Source: a virus. Taken from it: a stretch of DNA of 22,967 nucleotides. The DNA is taken from IMG/VR virus record IMGVR_UViG_3300044949_001257, positions 1 through 22,967 of that record; one strand, 5' to 3'. The notes beneath the pieces were generated by a model that worked only from the letters and a program-made list of their open reading frames with translations, was not told the DNA's origin and searched no databases. Made by a program: the position numbers and the translations under genes. Of this stretch, positions 8,478 through 15,943 are shown in pieces. The stretch's first letter is position 1, and each line of letters begins with the position of its first letter.

Positions 8478-9311
8478 ATGCTTTTCATGCCTGGGACACC
8501 TCGTGCAGAGCAAGAACAAGCCGAACAGGAGTGGATGGCGGGGCTACGGCAACAAACGTCGCCGGATCCGATGGGGGCCCTCAGTACCCCAGGAAGCACC
8601 TTTGCAAGCGTAAACCAGCCTCGTTCTCCTTTCATGGACAACATGGGCTTGGGCCAGATCGGCCCTTACGGCATGGGCATGGGAGGTTTTGGCCAGCAGA
8701 TGCCGCAGATGGGTGGCTTTGGTGGGTATGGTGGTGGCTTCGGAGGCTACCCTCCGCAGATGATGGGTGGTGGCTTCGGAGGCTATGGTGGATACGGCAT
8801 GCCTCCGCAGATGATGGGAGGATACGGTGGTGGCTTTGGCGGCTATGGCATGCCTCCGCAAATGATGGGTGGCTTCGGGGGATACGGTGGTGGCTTTGGC
8901 GGCTATCCAATGCCGATGATGGGCGGATACGGTGGCGGCTTTGGCGGTGGATACGGCATGCCTCCGCAAATGATGGGTGGCTTCGGTGGGTATGGTGGCG
9001 GGTACGGCATGCCTCCGCCCCCGCCGCCTCCGCAGATGATGGGCGGCTTCGGTGGATACGGCGGTGGCTATGGAATGCCTCAACAACCTGCCCAAAACCC
9101 CTATGCTTCAATGCGGTCTGGGTTCAATCGGTTCCAGTCCTTTGGCAAGCCTCAAGGCTCCCCCATGCAGTCTCAGAACATGCCAAACGTAGCGATGACC
9201 ATGGACAGGCCACAAGCCTATGGGGCCTCTGATGACACCATTCGTTCAATGCAAAATGCGATGGGTAGCCGTAACGGTGGCGGTGGCGGCGGTGGCGGCG
9301 GACTTTTCTAA
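8478..9311 (+). CDS. Gly/Met/Tyr-rich low-complexity protein of unknown function
   Basis: The 277-residue product starts at an ATG with AAGGGG and 6 nt spacing. Residues 1-57 are ordinary and acidic (PRAEQEQAEQEWMAGLRQQ). Residues 58-200 consist almost only of Gly, Tyr, Phe, Met, Pro and Gln in units such as PPQMMGGFGGYGGGFGGYGM. The MM pair recurs at residues 95, 112, 129, 147, 165 and 187, giving a 17-18 residue period and a last step of 22. A run of seven Pro lies at 179-185. Residues 201-265 are again ordinary (NPYASMRSGFNRFQSFGKPQ), followed by nine Gly and a terminal LF. No known domain is visible. The composition is that of intrinsically disordered, aromatic/Gly-rich segments that in other proteins can self-associate. 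Its place among virion genes suggests a virion component or assembly factor; that is inference. Confidence 0.6.
   Translation: MLFMPGTPRAEQEQAEQEWMAGLRQQTSPDPMGALSTPGSTFASVNQPRSPFMDNMGLGQIGPYGMGMGGFGQQMPQMGGFGGYGGGFGGYPPQMMGGGFGGYGGYGMPPQMMGGYGGGFGGYGMPPQMMGGFGGYGGGFGGYPMPMMGGYGGGFGGGYGMPPQMMGGFGGYGGGYGMPPPPPPPQMMGGFGGYGGGYGMPQQPAQNPYASMRSGFNRFQSFGKPQGSPMQSQNMPNVAMTMDRPQAYGASDDTIRSMQNAMGSRNGGGGGGGGGLF
8649..9077 (+). repeat. Low-complexity coding repeat (Gly/Tyr/Met/Pro), about 51-54 bp period
   Basis: DNA copies such as atgcctccgcagatgatggg and nearby ggtggctttggcggctat recur with only a few changes from about 8751 to 9077. At the nucleotide level these copies are closer to one another than the repeats in the preceding gene, so they are probably younger and prone to slippage or recombination. 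Confidence 0.75.
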
Positions 9312-9320
9312 GGGATCGTC

Positions 9321-11939
9321 ATGAAAGATAAAGGTATGGGAAAACCCCCTGTCGATAACGTCGGCATCATGCAAGGCTTCCTTGACATGTTCGAGGACGA
9401 TCTCGAAAACGAGGGCGACGATCGGGATGAAGGCGAGATGATGGAGCGCCGCCCGGATTCGCCTGAAATCCTCATGAACAACCTTCGCGGCGACATGCGC
9501 TCCATCGACGCTCGCCGCGAAGAGCTTGCTGACCTTGTCGGCTACGCGGCCGCCACCGAGACCCCTGAGCCGGTGCTCGCGATGCTTCAGCCTGTGCTCG
9601 CCCAACAGGGCGGTGGCGGGCTGGGCGGGTTGCCTCAGTCTGCGCCCATGGCCCAAGGGCCCCAGCCGCCGATGATGCCTCCGCCTGGAGGTGCACCGGG
9701 CGCGCCTCCCGGACCACCGCCCATGGGCCCCGGAGCAGGGCTCGGTGCCATGCCGCCTCCGGGCGCGATGGGAGCGCCCCCTGGGCCTCCGCCTGGGCCG
9801 CCTCCAGGCCAACCGCCGATTGGCATGGCGCGCGGCGGGTTCGTACAGCGTTTTGAAGAGGGGTCAGATGAGGAAGGCGTGACCCCTCTGAATGAGCGCA
9901 CTCAGCGCATGCCTTCCGAAGCATCTTCCGAAGCGGCTGCCCGGATCCTTGATCCGGAGACCAAAGCGGCGATGCGCGAACAGTACTTGAACTTGATTGC
10001 CCCTGCTGGCCCGTCTGCGCCGCTGCCTTCGCTTGAAGCGGCCATGCAGCGAAGAATCCCTGAGTACCAAAAGCTGATCGGGGACCGCAAAGAGGCAACG
10101 CAAGCCCAGGTGCTGTTTGACCTCGCGCAGCGCGCCTTTGGCTATGGGGCCAATGTTGACGAGCGTGGTCGCCCGCTTCGCGGAAATCAAGCAGCGCGTT
10201 TGATGGCCGCCTTCCGTGGCGTTCCGGGAACACTGGGGGCTCTCGCTGCACAAACAGAGAAAACCGATCAATCGGTTCGCTTGGCAGCGCTACAAGCGGC
10301 CGAAAAAGACATTGCAGCTACGCAAGCGCAGCAGGCACGTTCTGAGCAGGCCCGTCAAAGCGCATTGCTGGCTGGGGTGCGTGCGGGCATGCTTGCCGAG
10401 TCGCAAGAGGATCGTGATCGTCGGTTGATCGCTGAAAGGGAGAGATTGTTGACGTTGAAGACCGACGCACAGCAGTTGCAAACCGAATACGAGGCCACGG
10501 TCCGTGAGCGGATTGCAGCGGAAAATCGTGCGTCGCGTGAGCGCAGTGAAGACGCGCGTCGCGAAGCGGCACGTCTTTTGAATACGGAAAACAACCTTTC
10601 CAAACAGTTGATTGCTTCGGGCCGAAATGTTGCCATGCTGGAAATCGGTGATCGGCGCAACGTGACGGCTCAATCGATCCAAGAGGCGAGGGACAGCGCG
10701 GCGGGAGCAAGGCAGCAGTTAGAGCTGGCCACAAAAGAGCGCATGCAGGCAGAAGCGCTCGCTTCAAGAGAGCGCACCGCAGAGAACATTCAGAACTTGA
10801 TCACTGCGCGGCAAAGGGAAACGATCGCAGCGACGAACGAGCGGGCTGCATTGCAGCGTTCGAATGCCTTTGATATTGCGGCCATGCGTACAGGCACATC
10901 GACCACAGCCCAAGCCTTCCGTGGCAATTGGTTCATGCCGATCGTCACGGATCCGGCCTTGGCACGGGCGTTTGCCGAGGGCGCAACGGATGACGCCACC
11001 AACGAGCGAATCCGCGCGGCGATGATCGAGTACACGAAGCCGCAACAGGTCGGCGAACGCGTGGATGAACTGGGCAACCGCACTGTTGTGACAAACATGC
11101 GACCAGTGCCTCCTAGCTGGACACGCGCGTTTGAGGCGCGTCGAGAGTCGATTCCGACGTTCCAGCAGACGATGTCCACCTCGGGTCCGGCTCCTACTGT
11201 CGTTCCGGGAGGACCGCCTGTGCCGGGCATGCCAACAGGGGGCGCGGCTCAAGGACCTGTTACGACTACGCAAGCTGCTGTTCCAATCCCTGGCGCAGCA
11301 GAGGCCGGTGCCGCCGGTCAGCCTGCCCAGCAGGCGCAGCCCGCATTCCCGAGCATCGTCAGCATGGCCCCGCCTGCGCCCACGCGTAAATCGCTCTGGG
11401 ATAGTGCGCCGGCGATGACGGGGCCAAAGAATACCGTTTTGGCCGCAGCGTCACAGATCCCTGGTTTTGGCTTTTTGGGAGGTAATGAGGCTGATCGGAA
11501 ACAAGGCATGCAATTGACGGAATCTTTGATTCGAGTTGCTCTTAAAAATCCGCAAGCTCCTATAAAAGAGCAGGATAGACTTAAAGAGCTGTTTAATGTG
11601 GGTCCGACAATCAGCGACGTGAACAAGTACCGCACGGACATCTTGGCGGTCTCGAACACGCTCTACGCTGAGTACCGAGCGGCTTTGGAGGCGGCTAACA
11701 GTCCTAATGCCACGCGCGATATGCGCAATGAATCGCGTCAAAAAACAGAGGCGATTAGGTCGCTGCTGGAAAGAATCGCTCCGCCGATTTACGATGATGC
11801 GTCGCTGGATCGGGTGATTGGGGCGAACGAGCAAGGGGTTCCGATTCGACTTCGTGATACGTTGCAGCCCGGGACTGATTTCTTCTACCTGAACCCACGG
11901 ACAAGTCGGCTTGTGCCTGCACAAGTTCCACGAAGATAG
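9321..11939 (+). CDS. 872-residue proline-rich, coiled-coil virion protein of unknown exact role
   Basis: The start at 9321 follows AAGGG at 6-7 nt spacing. An acidic N-terminus (residues 24-50) leads into a helical segment (LRGDMRSIDARREELADLVGYA, then PEPVLAMLQPVLAQQ). A Pro/Gly-rich linker spans about 105-168 with collagen-like GPP runs, and is closed by MARGGFVQRFEEG (169-181). A folded-looking helical region follows (about 205-310), then a long charged coiled coil (about 310-540). A second Pro/Ala linker (about 630-690) precedes a compact C-terminal domain starting at LWDSAPAM. N-terminal blocks of this kind occur in environmental phage structural proteins, so an internal or tail role is likely but unproven. 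No catalytic motif was found. The region coding about residues 730-765 is clearly AT-richer than its surroundings. The stop is followed 10 nt later by the next ATG. Confidence 0.55.
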   Translation: MKDKGMGKPPVDNVGIMQGFLDMFEDDLENEGDDRDEGEMMERRPDSPEILMNNLRGDMRSIDARREELADLVGYAAATETPEPVLAMLQPVLAQQGGGGLGGLPQSAPMAQGPQPPMMPPPGGAPGAPPGPPPMGPGAGLGAMPPPGAMGAPPGPPPGPPPGQPPIGMARGGFVQRFEEGSDEEGVTPLNERTQRMPSEASSEAAARILDPETKAAMREQYLNLIAPAGPSAPLPSLEAAMQRRIPEYQKLIGDRKEATQAQVLFDLAQRAFGYGANVDERGRPLRGNQAARLMAAFRGVPGTLGALAAQTEKTDQSVRLAALQAAEKDIAATQAQQARSEQARQSALLAGVRAGMLAESQEDRDRRLIAERERLLTLKTDAQQLQTEYEATVRERIAAENRASRERSEDARREAARLLNTENNLSKQLIASGRNVAMLEIGDRRNVTAQSIQEARDSAAGARQQLELATKERMQAEALASRERTAENIQNLITARQRETIAATNERAALQRSNAFDIAAMRTGTSTTAQAFRGNWFMPIVTDPALARAFAEGATDDATNERIRAAMIEYTKPQQVGERVDELGNRTVVTNMRPVPPSWTRAFEARRESIPTFQQTMSTSGPAPTVVPGGPPVPGMPTGGAAQGPVTTTQAAVPIPGAAEAGAAGQPAQQAQPAFPSIVSMAPPAPTRKSLWDSAPAMTGPKNTVLAAASQIPGFGFLGGNEADRKQGMQLTESLIRVALKNPQAPIKEQDRLKELFNVGPTISDVNKYRTDILAVSNTLYAEYRAALEAANSPNATRDMRNESRQKTEAIRSLLERIAPPIYDDASLDRVIGANEQGVPIRLRDTLQPGTDFFYLNPRTSRLVPAQVPRR

Positions 11940-11949
11940 GTGACCTCCA

Positions 11950-14900
11950 ATGGCTGAACAAAACACCGGCTGGTCTATCGAAGATGCACTGAATGCGGCG
12001 AAACAATCGCAAGGAGCGGGAGGCGCATCAGGAATCGTCAGGAATGTGATCGGTCTTGAACAGCCTAAGCCAGAGGGTGCCGATGCGGAATCTGACCTTC
12101 CACCCGGCTTTATCTCTGCCATCCCAAGCGCAGGGGAAACAGTTGGCGCGGTCAGCGCGGGCACTACCGAAGGGCTGTTGGAGCTTGCTCCTGTGGCAGG
12201 GGCCGTGGCCGGTGGCGCGTTAGGCTTGAAGCTTGGTGCAGCCGCCCCGATCCCTGGCGGCACTTTTTTGGGTGGCTTGGCGGGGACCACTGCGGGCTAC
12301 TTTGCGGGCCTGAAAGCGGAAGAGGCGGGGAAGACGCTCCTTCCGCTGACTCGAGACGACCTTCGTGCGTATCGCGAGGCCGGCAAGACCTTTGGCGCGA
12401 GTACCGCGATGCTTGCGCCGTGGTCCTTTGCTGCTCGTGCTCCTGTAGCAGGCGAGCGGGCGGTTCGCGAGATTGCGAACCGGATGCCGCAGACCTCTGT
12501 GGACTGGGTGAAGTCGATCTTGCAGCAGCCTGTGTCCTTCCTGCGGCAGCGCCCGGTTGCCTTTATGGGCACTGAGACGGCCAGTGCAGCCGGTGCGGCT
12601 TTGGGAGCCGGGATGTACGAGGCGGAAAAGGACCGGACAGAGGCGGATCCGTTTGACAGCGGCTATCGGCTCGGGGCAGAGGTCATCGGTGGGGTGCTGG
12701 GTGGATTTGTCCCCAGCATCTTTCTGTCTGCCAACGCTGATACTGCGCTTTCCATGTTGCGTGGCGCGCGGTCCAATCTATCTCAGCCTGGGCTTGAGCG
12801 CTCGGCAGGGGAGTACCTCAGGTCCGTCTGGGAGAAGGCCGGCTACAGCCCTGAAGAAGCGCGAAAGCTGTTGGAGCAGCCGCAGCCGGACTTCATTACC
12901 AGTGGTGATCGCGTTGGTATGACTGCGGCCCAACTGACGGGTGTGCCGATGATGTCGGCGCTCGAGAAGACGCTGATTCAAGGCAATGCGACAGCGGGCA
13001 ACAACTTCTCCCGTCAGGTCGAGCTGCGAGGCAGGAACGCATTGCTGTCGTATTACGGCGTGCTGAAAGAGCTAGAAGGCCAAGGCACGCCTGAGGCCTT
13101 GGCGCTGGCCGCGAAGATGCGGGCACAACAGGCAGGATCCCTCATTCAGTCCCGGTTTGAGCTGGCCCATGCTCGCATGGCCGAGGCTGTAGCCAAGATG
13201 CGCTTCAAGCCCCTCAGCAACACCGAGGCAGGAGCCACTACGGCTGCCGACAACTACGGCGAGTTCATGAACACGCAGATCCGGGAGGCAATCAGTGATC
13301 TGCGCAACTATGAGCAAGACGCTTACCGTTTGGCCAGTCAGTCCTTGTTTGAGCGTACGCCTTCCGGCCAGATCCGCTACGTGGACGGTAAAGCACAGCC
13401 CTTGAAGGTGGATGCGCGGAACACGATCCGCGCATACTTGGACATGCAGGTCAATGCCCCGGACATCCCGATCCCGGGGCGCTTCAAGCGCGACATCGTT
13501 GATGGGCTGAAATTGTCCTCTGACGATTTTGATCAATATCGCCAGTCGATGTTGACAAGAGAGGCCATCAACAACAACGAGACGGTGCCGCTGGAGATGA
13601 TTCAACGGGTCAATCCCGACACCGGCGAAACGATTCCGTTTGATCAGATGAGCGCGAGAGACCTGATTGAAATGCGCTCCAATCTTTTGAAAGACATGCG
13701 CTCGGCGGTGGCCAACAAGGACTTCAGCAAGGCGCATTTCTTGGACAACCTGCAAAAGGGCATCCTGGACGACTTGAGCGCCTTGGACAACAAGGAGATC
13801 CGCTACGCGAACGACTTCTCGAAGCAGTTCAACGACTACTTTACCCGCACCTTTGCGGGCGATGTCGTCTCGTCTAGTCGCTCGGGAGCCCAGCGCATTG
13901 CTCCAGAACTCTTGCAAGAGCGCACGTTTGGGCGGGGCCGTGTTGGGGCAACGATCACGAACATGCGGGTCCGTCAGTTGGACGAAGCGATGGACTTTGG
14001 GCTGAAGACGGCACAGCAGCGCTACGCTGCTGCGGCGACGTCCATGCCTGACAATCCGACGCCGGAGCAGTTGGCCAATCTTCAGCGCTTGGAGCAAAAC
14101 GTCCAGGCCGCACAGGGGCGCGTGAACTCTGTCACCGCCTCCAATGCCAACGTGCTGAGGATGATGGCCAACGAATCAATTGATGACCAAGGCAACCTCA
14201 ATGCTGCCAAGCTTGCGTCCTTTGTAGACGCCTATCGGCCCATGCTCGATCGGTACGGCTTGACAGAGGATCTGACCGACGCTGTCCGGGCACAGGAAGT
14301 CTTCAAGGCGATTCGGGACCCCAACAGCTACATCAACCGCACGGCTCGTTCGCAAACAGCACTGGCAAGAGTGCTGTCGTACGAGTCCCCGATCATGGCG
14401 ATCGAGAGCGCGTTGAAGAGTAACTTCCCTGCGCGGGAGCTGCGTAACATCGCAATGCTGGCGAACAAGATGGGGCCGGATGCGGTGGAGGGCCTGCGGA
14501 CAACGCTCTTTGACATCGCCTACACCCGATCGGGTGGCGCAGAAGACGCGATCAATCCCGAGACCTATCGGAACTTCTTCTTCAAGCCCATCAACCGGGG
14601 GATGCCCTCAGTTTTTGACGTCATGAAGAACCAAGGCATTCTGACGGACAAAGACGGCGCGACGATGCGCAAGACGCTGGGTGAAATTACGCGGCTTGAA
14701 GGCGTCATGAACGACGAAACGGAGCTGGTGGAGCTGCTTAAAACGGGCAACGTCCTCTCAGACTTCCTCGTCAAGGTCTCTGGTGCCCGGATGGGAAGCC
14801 TGTTGTCCAAGGTGGGCTTGGGTGGGAATATTCAGACGCCAGGGTTCGGCTCGCAGTTGGCGCAATCGATACTCATCAAGAACCCCCAAGTCATGACGCG

Positions 14901-15285
14901 CGGGGTGATTGAGCGTGCAATGTTGGACCCCGAGTATCAAGCCTACCTCTTGACGCTGCCGCGCAACCAACGTGAAAAGTACGAGCTGAAACGTCGCGCA
15001 CACGCTTACCTTCAGGCCTCTGGGTTGACGTACTCGCCGTTTGAGGAGCAGGAACCGGCAGAAGAGCCTCCTTTGGCACCGCGCCCTCAACGCGCTACGG
15101 TGTTCCGGCCCGCTCCAGCCACTCGAGGCGTGCCTGGCATGCCGCAAGGCGGCCAGGGCGGTGGTCAGCCGCCTCCGGGCCCGCAGTCACAAGGCCCTGC
15201 CACACAGAGCCGTGCGATGCTGCAACAGCTCTTCCCGTTTGACACCATCAGCGCGATGGCAGCGCAGCAGCCTCCGCCTGCTTAA
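11950..15285 (+). CDS. 1111-residue putative internal virion / DNA ejection protein
   Basis: The ATG at 11950 is preceded by AGGTGA overlapping the previous stop. Glycine-zipper-like hydrophobic stretches occur at residues 79-120 (VAGAVAGGALGLKLG, then FLGGLAGTTAGYFAGL), 208-224 and 240-262, fitting insertion into or passage through a membrane. The middle (about 265-1020) is mostly alpha-helical and charged, without a recognisable catalytic domain. I saw no lysozyme or transglycosylase active-site pattern. The end is a Pro/Gly/Gln-rich tail with the segment SRAMLQQLFPFDTISAMA, a C-terminal signature I associate with large internal proteins of environmental phages. Length and position as the last gene of the structural block resemble T7 gp16-class ejection proteins. 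That is analogy, not shown homology. The last 38 nt overlap the 3' end of the convergent nuclease gene. Confidence 0.55.
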   Translation: MAEQNTGWSIEDALNAAKQSQGAGGASGIVRNVIGLEQPKPEGADAESDLPPGFISAIPSAGETVGAVSAGTTEGLLELAPVAGAVAGGALGLKLGAAAPIPGGTFLGGLAGTTAGYFAGLKAEEAGKTLLPLTRDDLRAYREAGKTFGASTAMLAPWSFAARAPVAGERAVREIANRMPQTSVDWVKSILQQPVSFLRQRPVAFMGTETASAAGAALGAGMYEAEKDRTEADPFDSGYRLGAEVIGGVLGGFVPSIFLSANADTALSMLRGARSNLSQPGLERSAGEYLRSVWEKAGYSPEEARKLLEQPQPDFITSGDRVGMTAAQLTGVPMMSALEKTLIQGNATAGNNFSRQVELRGRNALLSYYGVLKELEGQGTPEALALAAKMRAQQAGSLIQSRFELAHARMAEAVAKMRFKPLSNTEAGATTAADNYGEFMNTQIREAISDLRNYEQDAYRLASQSLFERTPSGQIRYVDGKAQPLKVDARNTIRAYLDMQVNAPDIPIPGRFKRDIVDGLKLSSDDFDQYRQSMLTREAINNNETVPLEMIQRVNPDTGETIPFDQMSARDLIEMRSNLLKDMRSAVANKDFSKAHFLDNLQKGILDDLSALDNKEIRYANDFSKQFNDYFTRTFAGDVVSSSRSGAQRIAPELLQERTFGRGRVGATITNMRVRQLDEAMDFGLKTAQQRYAAAATSMPDNPTPEQLANLQRLEQNVQAAQGRVNSVTASNANVLRMMANESIDDQGNLNAAKLASFVDAYRPMLDRYGLTEDLTDAVRAQEVFKAIRDPNSYINRTARSQTALARVLSYESPIMAIESALKSNFPARELRNIAMLANKMGPDAVEGLRTTLFDIAYTRSGGAEDAINPETYRNFFFKPINRGMPSVFDVMKNQGILTDKDGATMRKTLGEITRLEGVMNDETELVELLKTGNVLSDFLVKVSGARMGSLLSKVGLGGNIQTPGFGSQLAQSILIKNPQVMTRGVIERAMLDPEYQAYLLTLPRNQREKYELKRRAHAYLQASGLTYSPFEEQEPAEEPPLAPRPQRATVFRPAPATRGVPGMPQGGQGGGQPPPGPQSQGPATQSRAMLQQLFPFDTISAMAAQQPPPA

Positions 15286-15943
15286 GGCGCTCCATCCAGC
15301 CGGCCTTGTAGTCCTCAAACTCTCGGCCGGCTGTGGTGAACTCCTGCGTGGTGCCGTCCTGCACGGCAACCAGGATCACGGCGAAGTCAATGTTGGTCCC
15401 GAACAGGCTGTCATGCGCAATGGCGTAGGCCGCAAGCTGGTGGTAGTAGTCCGTGATCCATTGCGCGCGCTTCGGTTTCAACGCTTGCTTGAAGTCCACG
15501 ATCGCAAGCTTGCCCCGGTACTGCGCCACCATGTCCGTGGTCCCTGCATAGCGATGCCCGTAGTGCAGTCCGACCTCAAAGCCCAGCACGACATCGATGT
15601 CCTTGAAGTGCTTGTTGATAAGGGCGAACGCCATCTGATGGCCGCGCAAGGAGAGCCAATCCTGGCCCACGGTCAACGGCTCATCGGCCAGGAATGATTC
15701 GATGGTTGCGTGCATGGTGGTGCCAACAAAGGCCGCCTCGCGCTTGATCCGTTCTGCCTCTTCATGGCCCACGCGATCGGCCCATTCCTGAAGCTTTGCC
15801 TTGTCCTTGGTCCGATCGAGGATCGTCGTGACAGACGGTACGTTTTCAAACCCCGGCACCTTATAGACGCGGCCCGTCGCCGCATCGACGCGGGACAGGA
15901 TGGGGTAGTCGAAGTCTTGCCGTTGACGAATCAGATGAGCCAT
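15248..15943 (-). CDS. PD-(D/E)XK exonuclease, MGME1/RecB-like
   Basis: The 231-residue product carries the signature of the Cas4/RecB-like nuclease clan. PSVTTILDRTKD (36-47) and LQEWADRVGHEEAERI (51-66) precede GTTMHATIE with H78. E123 stands in GFEVGLHY. D137 is in GTTDMV, D150 and K152 form the DFK part of the metal site, and Q169...Y173 forms the QxxxY motif. These match DNA exonucleases of the MGME1 type used by phages to process DNA ends during recombination or replication, or to degrade DNA. Length is normal for a single nuclease domain. The start lies 13 nt inside the helicase gene end, with GAGGA about 9 nt upstream. The stop is inside the convergent virion gene. The fused-looking transcription unit suggests it works with the helicase on the same substrate. 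Confidence 0.82.
   Translation of the reverse strand: MAHLIRQRQDFDYPILSRVDAATGRVYKVPGFENVPSVTTILDRTKDKAKLQEWADRVGHEEAERIKREAAFVGTTMHATIESFLADEPLTVGQDWLSLRGHQMAFALINKHFKDIDVVLGFEVGLHYGHRYAGTTDMVAQYRGKLAIVDFKQALKPKRAQWITDYYHQLAAYAIAHDSLFGTNIDFAVILVAVQDGTTQEFTTAGREFEDYKAGWMERLKQAEAAALPSR

Noticed and set aside
8544-9095. Open frames on the - strand opposite the Gly-rich repeat, rich in His, Arg, Ser and Thr
   Set aside because: They are periodic only because the sense repeat is periodic, and show no independent start signal.
13072-14097. Long open frame on the - strand (341 codons) inside the 1111-residue virion gene
   Set aside because: It lies wholly antisense to a gene with consistent protein-like composition, has no good ribosome binding site or recognisable motif, and long antisense frames are common in GC-rich coding DNA.
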